Positions 12,966-24,970 of a DNA stretch of 64,000 nt are shown piece by piece. The position numbers and the translations under genes are program-made. Within the stretch, counting starts at the first letter, position 1; every line of letters begins with the position of its first letter. Source of the DNA: Archilochus colubris (lineage: Eukaryota > Chordata > Aves > Apodiformes > Trochilidae); NCBI GenBank assembly GCA_023079485.1, contig CM041092.1, positions 15,513,127 to 15,577,126 of the forward strand. Reading direction: 5' to 3'. Below the pieces are notes generated by a model. That model did no database searches. It was not told the DNA's origin and saw only the letters and a program-made list of their open reading frames with translations.

Positions 12966-12986
12966 AAGGGCCCTTGAAGGGCCCTT
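12966..12986. repeat. tandemly repeated 10-bp palindrome
   Basis: AAGGGCCCTT occurs twice, separated by one G. Each unit is a perfect palindrome with a GGGCCC centre. The two units can pair internally or with each other. Confidence 0.8.
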
Positions 12987-15163
12987 GGAGAAGAGGCAAG
13001 AAACAACAGTTGGGTGTAGAATGCAGTGGTGTCAGTGCAACTGTAATTAACACAATAAGAGTACACCTGCTATGAGCTGTTGTAACATTCATAGTTTAAA
13101 CAAAAGTAAAACTATGTATTAGCTTACATCTAAGGAAGGGCAAGGAATAAATTATAATCCTACTGTGTGCCCTACTTGGGATATTTCACCATTTTTATCA
13201 GTTGCACTATCTCTGCTTTTATAACTGGGGCAGCATTTTCACAGCACTGAAGATGCCCAGCCCCGACTTGTGTGTCAGTTCTGAGCACCCACGCAATGCT
13301 GTAACTGGCAGCAGCTTCCCCACTGGGAGATGACAGTCCATTCATCCATTCTCCCAAAGATGCAGCTGATTATCTGAGATGGATCATTTCTTTCCCTCAT
13401 CAGGAGGCAAAGGAAGTAGGAATGAAGCAAGAAGGCAAGGACAGAGGACTAAGGGTGTTGGCTAACCAGTATTTAGGGAGGACAAGCATCTAAACCAAAA
13501 GATTATGTTAATATTTTCTTTTAGAAAGACAACTGCCAGGAAGGGGATGGGTTTTTCTTTTAGATCGCATGGAAAATTAATCTTTCCTAGATGCCCTAGG
13601 GGATATGAGACGAGCAGAAGCTACCTATCCTGCTCCTAAGTTTGGCATCTCTCTGAACACACAGATGGTGCCGATCCCTGACAGTGACACTTGACTCAGA
13701 CCAAACTTAGCTCAAACTATGCTTCCTAAAGCATAGCTCTCTGAAAATGCTATGAGCACTCATACACTGACTTGCAAATGGAACAAATTTCCTCTGACAT
13801 CATGAAGAAAGAAGTGGGGGCTTGTGCCTGCCTGCATACCCTTCATGTCATTTTAGCAGAGTTGCTTTTGAGATCATAAACACTCGCTCAAAATTAGTAC
13901 AAATGTTTCCTTCATTGGCATGCTCTGACACTAATGTGTAAAACATATTTCCATGGTGCACATTCAGCATTCTCACCACATGGCTCTACTGTCACTAACA
14001 GCAGCTGATGCGTTCAAATGAACAATTGGCAATAAATAAAAATAACAAGTAAATTACAAAAGCGGGAGCTGTGGCCTGGGGAATACTCACAAGCCAGAGA
14101 GGCATTAGGGTCCTTTCCCCTTTAGGTCACCAGGATCCATTAACACCCAGTTTGTCAAGCTAGGCTGACTCTTGTCCTTGGGCCTGGAGAACTCCTGTAG
14201 AAATACAGGGCTCAAAGCCAGCAGAAGATCCCCCTCCCCTTTCTGTGGGCTGGTGTTTATTTCTTTCCTACATGTCTACTCCCTGCTCACGTACTTTTTT
14301 CCTCACAGTTTTCTCATCTGACCTAATTTGTAACAAATGGAACAATCTGCAGTGCAATCAGCTCTTGACCTATCTGTGTAAGCTACTTTGCAGTTTGCTG
14401 AAGAATACGCATATATTTCTTCTAATTGATGGTGTTTGGTTTTACACATTAATAAAACTAGTATCTTCTGATACTCCAGTCAGCATATTCACCAAGAGAA
14501 CTTTCCATCCAGTCCTTCCAAGCTCCATGTAAATGCTATGCAAAACAAAGGTGAATTAAATATTGTCATAACAGGAGCTCTTAGTCTCTACGGTTTTTGA
14601 GTACTAAGGCATGTGGAAGACCAGAGCAGATGTTCTTGTGAATGAGTTTAGACTCAGCTTCTAAAAAGGGGTTTGCCATTCTGGTCCTGAGCTTGAGATC
14701 CAAGGTTCTCCAATACATACCTTCATTGTGGCCAACAGTTCCCAGATAAACAGTTTTTCATCCCAAAATAACTGGCTTTCACCTGCATGTCCCTGGATCC
14801 ACTTTCTCTCTATCCGTCTTTAGGGAAGGAGCTTCTTTGTTGAGAGAGGCTATCTGCACTTACATCTTTTTTTACACAGAAGAGGTGACATCAATAGTCA
14901 CCATACCAGGGATAAATTGAGCATTCTATATGTGATTTGTAAGGCCATGTTTTAGCTTCTTTCTGGTTGATTATGGTAAGCCTCCCTTTTCCAAAGGCTT
15001 ATACAAACAGAGGAGTAGGCAGCTGAAACACTAGGATTATTCTCAGTAAAGGACCAATATCATCCTTGTATCCTTTCTCTTTTTGGAAAGTCTAGAATTC
15101 TCCTGAAGTAGTTGTAAGGTTGGGAGCATACAGATAGATTGGTTTTGTTTTCCTGTAAAATAT

Positions 15164-15181
15164 ACAAACAAACAAACAAAT
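15164..15181. repeat. (CAAA)n short microsatellite
   Basis: Four to five CAAA units ending in 'taaaaccc'. Antisense it gives a run of V/C/L/F codons in an 82-codon frame (15043-15291), which is not a gene. Confidence 0.8.
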
Positions 15182-15928
15182 AAAACCCAAGACATTTTGT
15201 AGGTTTCAGAGGCCACAGTGTGTGATCTGCCATTTGCAGGAATAAGTGTGGTGGTAGGTAATAGCAATAAGCTACTAAAATCCAGACTCACACAGGCACA
15301 TGAGTACCCTTATTTGGATGCTCTCATCAACTAATATTAAGTGCCTAATACTAGTCAGGATAGTTTTAAGAAGAAACACTTTAATGAAACTTGATATCAT
15401 AAGGCAGTGTGTTGAATCAGTGCTTGCCATTGTGGAGGAAAAAAAAATAATCAAGAACCAGACAAACCAGCCTTAATTTTCTCAACAGGAAACTCATTAC
15501 AACACTGCATGTATATTGTAAATGCAGTAACTTCTCAAGATCCCAGTGGAGATTAACTTTTCATTCTTATTTCTGTGTAAATCACTTGAATGTTACATTC
15601 TATCAAGTCAGTACTGAAATAATTTAAACTTGTCAAATTTGGCATTTCGGTGACATTAAGTAAGATTATTCTAAGGCTAATGTGTCTTAATATGTCTTCA
15701 ACACACAAGATTTGTGATTTTAATTATAACATATGCAGCCAAACCTTCCAAAAGAAGCGTGAAAACATACTAATGAATAGGGAGGTAGAGGGAGAAAGTT
15801 AGACAATTAGTCAGAAAATAATATCTCTATGCATTGGTATGTTCCAGGGTAAATTAGTGCCTGTTTAGGCTTGGGGGGTTATTTCACCTCTGTAAAATAC
15901 TGAGGCATCAACAGAAACTTTCAAGGGA

Positions 15929-15968
15929 TGAAGTCAAGAAGCTAGAGGCTTGAAGTCAAGAGGCTAGA
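15929..15968. repeat. 22-bp tandem duplication
   Basis: The unit starting 'tgaagtcaagaagctaga' is followed at once by a near copy, 'tgaagtcaagaggctaga'. This is a local duplication with one A/G change in the shared part, best explained by replication slippage. Confidence 0.75.
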
Positions 15969-16463
15969 CTATGCTTTATGTCCTGGAGTTCTGTCTGGCT
16001 TCAACAACTCCTCTTGACTCCTTTCTGGGGAAGGGTTACAAGGAAAGATCAAGATAGGACATGTTTATTATCATATCTTGAAAGTGAACTCACCAAGCAA
16101 GATTAAGGAAGAGGGAAAGTGTAATTTGCTCTCAAAGGCTCTTGATTAGAACAGATATTTTCAATTACAAGTGATCATTTTATCTGAATATTATATGGAT
16201 CAAAGTAATCTAATCTGTCAGTCAGGTTAGGTCTTCATCTCACATCTGAAAGAGGAAAAACAAACGAGAGAATGTAAGGTGATGTTCTCAATTGCAGTCC
16301 TGTAGATGAATAATTATTATTGGGTTTGCTATTATTAAGGGAGAAATCTCACAATGATTCACAGATATAGTCTATTAGAAACACTGGTGTGTGAAATTCA
16401 GTTTAGATATCAATAAGTTACGTTTCTTAAGAAAAAAACCTTGTCAGAACTGTTTGTGTTTTC

Positions 16464-16514
16464 TTTGGTTTGTGTTTTTTTTGTTTTTTAAAAACAAACA
16501 AACAAAAAACCAAA
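16464..16514. repeat. imperfect T/A-rich palindrome followed by A/C-rich tract
   Basis: A 'tttggtttgtg' plus T-run arm is mirrored by an A-run plus 'caaaaaaccaaa' arm, with the centre near 16490 and only a few mismatches. The A/C-rich tract continues to about 16538. Extensive base pairing is possible if transcribed or during replication. It may have formed by inverted duplication of an A/C-rich tract. Confidence 0.7.
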
Positions 16515-18934
16515 ACAAAAAACAACAAAACAAACCCCAAGGTTTCTGCAGAAGAGGATATTCAACTTGTTGAAATTTTCCTTCTATTGACATTTCTGGC
16601 ATTTCTTTAAGAAAACACTGCACTATGTTGTCTCCCTCAATCCAAGTTAAAGAAATTGTTTTCAGAAACAAACAAACAAAAAATATTATTCTTTTACTCT
16701 CTGCCTTTTTTTTTATAACTTAGAGAAGAAACAAAAGGTTTTTACTAGACATAACTTTGGGATTGGAATTTTTCTGGCAGAAATCAATTTATAATTTTTT
16801 ATTATGAATAATAAGTCTAATTTTTAGTAATTCCTGAGCCATGAATTTTCAGTGCACCAGAGGAAACTTTATGGATAATCTTAAGATTTCTGGGCTGTAA
16901 CTTAATTTCAGCTTTGCCCCAGATCAGGCCCTAAGATAATAGGATGTGACATAACTAAGAAAAATGAGCTTTTATAATTTGATTTAAGTATCATGCAAAA
17001 GGCTGTATTATCAAATGAAAATCTGCATGGGTCCACCAACTCGTAAGGCTGAGGATCTGAGCAAAATGTTCTTATGTCAAAGTGGAAGAAATACTGTGGC
17101 CACCTGGAGAAACATCAGTACAGCTGTGCACTGCTGAAGCCTTCTGCTTCCTCCTCATCCATGTTTCTGCAGCACATACTTCTCTGGACTGCTATCAGAA
17201 AGTCAGATATCTTGCCATGAAATATTTTCCTTCTACCAGGACAGAGATCTGCTGAACAGTCTCTCCAAACAACAGGTGTGGCAAAGCAAACCAGACAACC
17301 CCGTTTGCCTGACTGGGAACCCCATTTCAGGCCTTTTTCTCTGACCTTGTCTCACTGGAATGAACAAACCAGCCCTTGCTTCTGCATAAATTACCAGGGG
17401 ATTATGCAGGCTCTTGGGTACATCCCTTCTTCATATCACAAAGTCCTGCTAAGGACGACAGCCTGGTGGAAAAGAAAACAAAATCAAACGTTCCACCATT
17501 TAATAAAACTCAAAGGCATCAATGTGCCCGCCCACAATGGGGCCAATCCAAACTTGTCTGAATTCAGGATTGACGTTGTACTTAGACACAGGTAAACTTG
17601 GCACCTTGCTGTTCTTCAGAGACTTAGGGCAAGTCAGATGGATGCTCTTATTGGAAGACAATGCAGCTTCTTTGAACTAATTTTTTGGAGCAGAGGTCAC
17701 CTTGATCTCTAAATAGCCTTTCACTGTCTTTCAGAAGTGCTTAGTACCAAGTTACTTAAATAGGAGTGAAAGGCCCTTTTTTACCATTTACTCTATCCTA
17801 CAGCAGAATGCAAGCGGTTCAGTTTCTCCGCTGCTTCTTCTGTCAGGCCCTCACACTTGAAAACAGGGTTGGTAGCTACTAAACTTTCTGTGCAGATGCC
17901 AAGTGATGGAGGATTTACCACATCCTTTGGCACATAACTGTTTTATCAAACTTTCTAAGGAAAGAAAATGAAAAAGTAAAAACCCACCAACCCTGCAATT
18001 TAATACTCGCAGTCTTCTGGCTTCAGTGTCTGGGACTGAATCCTGCAATTTCTTCAACTACTCAGTTACACATCCAATTTTTCTGCCTGCACATCTGTTT
18101 ATTGGCAGTGTTCAAGTCACCCCTTAATCTTTCCTTTCATTAAAAAAAATAGTTTATTTAGCTCCCATATTATCTGGCTGCAAGGCATATTTTCCATATG
18201 TGAAATACATTCTGACTTTAAGGTATGATGGTCAGTGCTATCAGCAATTAGTCCATTCATAAGCAAAACGCTTCTAATGGCCATAAGTTGTGCCAGGTTT
18301 AAAAAACAACAGGGAAAAAATAAAAAACATGAGGGAAAAAAAAGGAAAAACAAAACAAACAACTGCTTAGCCATGTTGATTCCTGAGGCAAAGTTTGTAG
18401 GAAGAGGTAAGGTTTTTAATTAGACCAACTGATATGGCTGGAAAATAGCAGGCACATGCTTCCAGGCACATGAGCTCTTTGTCAGGTCTGAAATACAAGG
18501 AAAACACTTTAGGCTAAATACAGGTTGAGAACAAGCTGCTTTGAGTTTAACTTTATTATGTTAATCAGTCCATTTGAGAGAAAGGTGTCCTTTGTGCTGT
18601 AATTGCTCAGCTCAATAGATGTTTTTAAATTCCAATGTACTGATACACGGAGAATACATTTTATTGTACAATTTGCTCATCACACAGCCTAATAAGGAAA
18701 ACACCTAGGATGTGAAACTGAGTAGGAGCAAAGTTCAGTCGATGCCTATCACCATGCCACAGTGTCTGGTGACTGACATTTAGGACTGTGTATGTCTTCG
18801 GTGGCTCCAAGTATCTCCCGTCCTCTCCCGTAACAGAACCATATTAATTGGAAATAGAAGAGAGATCAAGGAAACTGTTCTATCCGCTTCTTCAGCTCAC
18901 TTTACTGCCTTCACTGATGTTAATTTTAAAGTAT

Positions 18935-19030
18935 TATAGTCTGCCTGTTTCAAGGGCAAGAAGACCCAATAGATCATCTGCTCTGACCTCCTGCAGAGTT
19001 GCACACTATATTGTCTAATAAAAGCCAAGT
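18935..19030 (-). mobile_element. ancient CR1 LINE 3' end fragment (old, turtle/crocodile-like type)
   Basis: The sequence has 'caagggcaagaagacccaat' followed by 'agatcatctgctctgacctc', then 'ctgcagagttgcacactat'. This matches the antisense 3' end of the old CR1 type that is common in turtles and crocodilians, with its 'gaccattgtgatcatctagtctgacctcctg' pattern. The last part equals the '(c)ataacacaggcc' block, strongly diverged. It differs from the younger avian CR1 at 12.1 and 35.8 kb and therefore probably predates bird diversification. Boundaries are approximate. Confidence 0.6.
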
Positions 19031-22000
19031 GTACTGAGCAGGTGCTCCAAGCCAGACCCCTTCATTGCTCCATCAGTTCTGAAGCCTCCTGTTCTTTTCC
19101 ACAGGTACTTAAATCTTTGCATGTTGTAATGCTGTACAATATGCAGACAATGTCCTGACCTGAACTACTTCAGGGTGCAAGTATCAGAAAAGCAAATATT
19201 TATACAAATGGTAGAGATAGTTAGTGTAAATAATGAGGCAATAACACCAGAGCAGAGAGATACTTCCTGAAGGTTTAATGCCTAGCCAGGAGGAGCTGAT
19301 GCCCTGAACTGATCTTGGTCAGTTATTAAATTCCTTGCTATTGTCTATAAATAGATCATTGCTATTGTTATAGAATGAAAACAGAAAATTAAGTGTACAT
19401 TTATAGTCCTGTGGCATATGGCTTTGTTTCTGGGTCATAATTACCACATACATCATGGAGATAAGTGTTTGTAAGATTCCAGCCCTGAGTGATCAGATAA
19501 TTTCTCCAAAATCGACCATTTCATGTCAAAATTCTGCATTGGCTCATGAGCCTCCTGCTCTGCATGACCTTCTGCTTTCCTGAAGAGAGGAAAAAAGATG
19601 ATTGAAGGAAGGGCTTTGTCTTGAGGTCCCATTTCTGTCTCTCTGAGTAATGTTACTACAAGACCTACAGGTCACTTGGAAACATTATAGGAGTATTTAA
19701 TTATTCCTGGGAAATGCGGTGTCCCATTGCTGTGGCACTGATGAGCAAACCACATAAAACTCAGATGAATTTGAAAAGCAAACTCTTAAAGGCTTGGACA
19801 TTTCTCTGAGCACAGTCTGGATAAATCTTTTGTGCCTCTGCCAGTAGAAGTGTTTCAGAAATTTTCAGTGTTCTGACTACTGCTTTGATCTCTTTTTTTT
19901 TTTTTTCCTCATCCCTGCCTAATCTTGCTGGTCATAGGAAGCAATGAAACCAAAAAAACATTATCTGAAAAATAGTCACACACCACAACAGTTATAAATC
20001 CCTGTCACATTTCTGGAACTAGTGCATTCTTGTACTTCACTTGAGAAGCAGTTGTCAAAAGTCTGATAACTTCAGGGTCATTTGGTTCAAGATTGAGTAG
20101 AGCTTTTCTACACCTTGACCAGGATCAACACCCCACATCACAACTGGGAAGGACCAGAGTTATTTTTCTATGCACAACTTCCTTTTTAATGTCAATCTAC
20201 TGGAGGATCTGTGTCATAACCAGACAACTACAAGACCATTTCTTGTCCTTTGTTCTTCCACAGAATTGGCCAGTCCAGCTCCAGAGCTCACAGGCAGAAG
20301 CAGAAGACATGAGAGAAACAGATAGACAACACACATATCTCAAGGTTAATTCTGCAGTTCTCAGTTTGATTTCTGGATGGCACAACTGAGCTCTTGAAAA
20401 CATTTATGTATATACCCTGCCAGCATAGAAAGATATATTATTTTTATAGAAAGCTGAACTGCATGTAGAAACTTCAAGGCTGCAGTCATCCTATCTCAAA
20501 GGCCATTTCATAACAAAACACCCTAGAAGTCCATTTATAGAAACAACGTATTGCACTCTAGCTGCGGTGGGTAAAACCAAACACCCTCCCTGCCTTCCTA
20601 AAACAGCACAAACAACATAAGCTTCCCCCAGAAGGGCCATTTCTGTAAGGGAAATAAAATTAAAGAGCAAAACAGTGTTCTGGAGAAAGAAGTCAGGGAC
20701 ACAGAAGCAATGTTCCCAAGCAAAGGTTTTCATATGAGGGAGTTGTGGCCAGGAGAAGGCAGCAACCAGAGGGAATACTTTGTGGCTATGTAATTTGCTA
20801 AACTGAGGTGAACACAAGGAAGAAGGTTGATGGAGGACAGACATTTATTTTAGAAAGGAAATTTGAATCCCATTGGAATGACCACAGTGGAATGAATCCA
20901 GCTAAGAGAAGTGGAACAGGGGTCACAAATAACAGGAATCTCAGGTCAAACAGCAAGGGACTGCTTCAGAACCCATCTGAACAGTGGATGACAGCTTCCA
21001 AAAGGGCATAACTACAAGCCCACAAGGTCTCTAAGCTCCCAGGACCATCAAGGATGTCTATAACTACCTAACTTACTCTCAAAAATGTACTTGACATCCT
21101 TTCCAGCTTTCTTCTGGTATTCTCATTTGATCTGTAACTGGCAGGAGTGTACAGATTTGACTCTCTAGTATTCTACAGCTGCTGCCACAACTTGCCCACC
21201 TCTACAGGACACAAAGTCTTCAATGAACTCCTGCTTTCCACTATGGCAATTCTACTGTTTCACTTCCACTCACACTAACACTCCTGTTAGAAGTTAATTT
21301 TGATATGTTACTGTGTTAGATGCCAATTTAAATATGACAAATTAATTCCCTGTACAATACCCAGAGAGAAACCTTTGTTGCCCCCAACACAGGGGTTGGA
21401 GGGACAAGCATTAAAATATCACAGCATCATAAGGAAACATTGTATAACAGACAGAAGGAAGTATGTGGACTATTTGCACAAATATATGAAGTTTTAACTG
21501 AAGTTAATGTTCCCTAGTCCAATGATACATGAGTATTTTACTTCCATATCAGTCCCCTTGAAACAATGTGGATATATGGTTGACCAAGTAATTTCAACAA
21601 GATTGGTTCAACAACATTTTCCTGGTGGCATCTAGCTGCCATACTGCTTTCACATTTAAGTGGGTTCACTGGGCCTACTGCAGACTGTCACTGATAGGAA
21701 CAACAGTCAGGTGTATACAAATATGAATATACATACCACACACTTAAAGGTTTTAGCTTTTTTTTCCAGGTACCAGTCTTTCAGATTCAAAAATAATATA
21801 AGAAAGCCAGTGCTTTCAGTAGGCTTCCAATACTTCTCTCGTACCCATAGAAAAAAATAAACAGAATAAATACATAGACAGGCTTGACTGTAAAGAATAT
21901 GCTGATTTTGGAGGCACATCTAGGTGTGCCTGTCTAGCCTCAGCTGGCTTTTGGAATGGTCTATTCTTCATCCATTTTAAAGCCACAGAAAACATCATTC

Positions 22001-22641
22001 AGATCATCAATGTCAATAAAAAAATTTGCCAAAAATAAAACTAAACACAACATAAAGGTTTTCTGTGTCTTCTTTTACTAAGAGATGCTCCTTTTTGAAG
22101 GAAACCTAAACTGCTAAGGGCCTGAAAGGCATTATTATTCTTACAGGAACTTTCAATCTGAGAAGTCATTCTTCATCTTGGGAATTTGTTTCAGATGGGG
22201 ACCAAGCCATAATTGCCATCCTCCTCCACAGACTTTTCTGGTAATAAGAAACATGTGCACAGCTGGAGGGGTGTGAGGTTGGGATAGGACTGGCAGTGGA
22301 GATGTGCACATTCAAGAGCAGATGGAACATTACTTTTTATTAAGAGAGAAGAAGTAGTTCATTCAAAACACCTGGCAGAGAGGTACTTGCTTTTCTCTTC
22401 AGTCTTGCGAAAGCCACTGTGATAGTGGAAGCACTTACACACAAAAAACATCAAAAATAAGGGGAAAAAAGGAAAATAGGGTAAATAGGAAAAATATTAG
22501 AAACCGAAGAACTTTCTGGGATAACTGTGAGGGACTGGATAATTAAATGGAATTGATGATGCTCATATGCAAATTCTGAAATAGAAAAAGTAATAGCTTT
22601 AATTGAAAAGGTACATCATATTATTATCTTAGAATTCATCT

Positions 22642-22661
22642 ATTCATCTAGATAGATGAAT
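22642..22661. repeat. short perfect inverted repeat
   Basis: ATTCATCTA and TAGATGAAT, nine bases each, separated by GA. A further 'attcatct' copy lies just upstream (about 22634-22641), so the arm may have arisen by local duplication and inversion. Confidence 0.75.
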
Positions 22662-24934
22662 GGATAATTTTAGAAAAATCCATTAGCCACTTTGGACACT
22701 ATAGCTTACCAAAGTTGACAGCTACAGAAGGACCCTAGGTTTATCACTCCATATGCCTAGACATAGCCCAAATAAAAGACAGCAAATACAAAACAGTCAG
22801 TTGGTAATACTTTGCATACCAGAGGTTTTGAGAGGCTATGCACCAGTTTCCTGAGGCAGAATATCGTTTATCATCATAAAAGAGAACAGGCTTTTATCAA
22901 CTATTGAAAATAACTGGGAAGCAGTTTTAATGGAGATAACAAGCTAAAATTCCATAGAGGAGGCTGAATCACAAATTTGCACTTCTGCAGAAATTTCAGT
23001 GGTATAAATATTTTCATAAAATGGCACGCACCACCCTGACAGGAAGCTCTGAGTAGAATCTCTTTGATGAAAAAGGAATTGATAGAAAGAAAAAAAAATG
23101 CAAATTCTGAAAATAAGCTTGGGGGAGAAAGTTTTTCATCAGATTGCCTTTGTTTTTTAGAAAACTATCCAAAGCTACTATATTTTGTGATAATTCCCAA
23201 ACACTGCAGAATGTAACAGCAATACAAATAGCAAACACTCACTATGTTATGATCTTACCCTTTTTCTACCCTGGGTGAAAAGACACGTGCCATAAAGAAG
23301 CAATCACAGTAATGGCATAAAACTGCTTCATGTACAGGTGTGAAGACTAGATGGATGTTACTGCCATACCAAGACTCCTGTCAACCCAGAGCCAGTTACC
23401 TGAGCTAACTCTGGTTCATGCACTCATAACTTGCTGTGATTGATCTTGCACATTTCTTTGTCCTTATTATTGACCAAGGCCATAAATCCCAATTATGGAT
23501 GACAGGCAGGTTCAAGATGCTGCCATAATTTATAGTAACACTAACACAGAGGTTACCAAAGGTCACCTTGCCCAGAAAGCAGGACCAGGGCCTAGTAAGC
23601 CTATATCTTCACTATTCAGCTACAATGCCTTTCAAGCTGAACGAGGTTTGATTACCCCCTATCAGACTCCCAAGCCACATTCTTCTCCCAGAGAGAGGGA
23701 CAGAACCAGAATACCTGATCTCATGTCTTCTGAGCTGTGAAACTCCTTGGCCAAGTGTGTGTCACCATCTTCTCTGGGGGCTAAATGGGGCAGCCATACC
23801 CACAGCTCAGTCAGTTGAGGAGAAAACTATGGTAAGGGGAGAGGAAGTTCTCTGAATATATAATTCAGCCCAGCAGCTGGATTCTACAAAAGAAGACTAC
23901 AGATTTTAATTTTTTTTAATTTTAAAAACATAAACAATTCTGTTATTTTATGCAAACTCTGAAGTACTATCCATTTAAATGCACCAAGTCTGCATTGAAA
24001 TCTTGCTGGTTGATGATAGATAAAATTGCTTTGAGACACACCTAACAACACACAACATTTGACTTGTTTCCAAAACACAGCTTAAGAAAGAAAACAGGAG
24101 GTCTGAATTCTTCTATATCTCTCTCTTTCAGGGCAATATCTACACTATGACAGTCTTTCAGAATTTAGTGTCCAGCAAGAACAGACACCAAAAAGCTTAG
24201 CATGCCCCAGCTGCTTCACAGAAGCATCAGAATTCGATTTCCCTCATGGCAGTGGGAAGAAGATACAATCTCTCCATTTGTATTGCATTATCTTATATGA
24301 GCTCACATAAAAGCAGTGTTACTCCTTTTATTAAACACATATTTATTACTAATTTCATTCTTATTTATTTAATTCTCATCAGAAACATGGGGTATGTAAA
24401 TCTGGGCTTAACACTCCATGAATTTCAAGTGTACCTTCTTACTAGACAGAGTCCAGTCTACAGCTGAATGTCTCAGATGAGAAATCCCTATAACAGATTA
24501 ATAGCAATGCAGTGGAGTAAGGAAACATTTTTTTCTTGTCCCCCAGGTGCACAGGCACATGTGATCCAAAAAGGCCTTTAGCCTTGTAATGAGGAGTCAA
24601 ATCATCAAACAAAGCATACAGGCATATTGCACACCTTGGATGCAGGATGAGTAAAATTATTCACCAGGTCATCTAAAGCTCAGCAAGTGTAAGACTACAG
24701 AGGACCATGCCCCTCTTGGGGCCTTGTAGATTTGACTGGTATTCAAAATATGTATCCCATCTCATTTCAACCCATTTGCTCTATTTATAAGCCTTGAAGC
24801 AGAAGGCTCAGCGTGCCCTAGAGTCTCTAGAGATCTGGAGACAGGAGCGAATATTCCCTTAATTATCGTGTATCCCAGTGGTATATGTCACAAACCAAAG
24901 TGCATAAAGCTCCTGGTCTGATTATCATTCACAT

Positions 24935-24970
24935 GCTGTGGGGAATTTAGTAAATTCCTTATCCCACAGC
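24935..24970. repeat. 15-bp-stem inverted repeat with 5-nt bulge
   Basis: Outer arms GCTGTGGG (24935-24942) and CCCACAGC (24963-24970) are perfect complements. Inner arms GAATTTA (24943-24949) and TAAATTC (24951-24957) are also perfect and flank a single G. Five bases (24958-24962) on the right side form a bulge. In RNA the loop would open to at least three bases, leaving 14 pairs. No transposon-like target duplication was recognised around it. Confidence 0.8.

Larger units (their letters stand above)
12507..18934. other. non-coding unique sequence, no gene seen
   Basis: About 6.4 kb without a supportable gene. It holds a doubled palindrome (12966-12986), a 22-base tandem duplication (15929-15968), (CAAA)n at 15164-15181 and a T/A palindrome (16464-16514). 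From about 14.9 to 17.0 kb the sequence is notably AT-rich. A-rich low-complexity sequence lies at about 18300-18360. The stretch at 18540-18760 looks more complex and is mentioned under findings. Confidence 0.55.
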
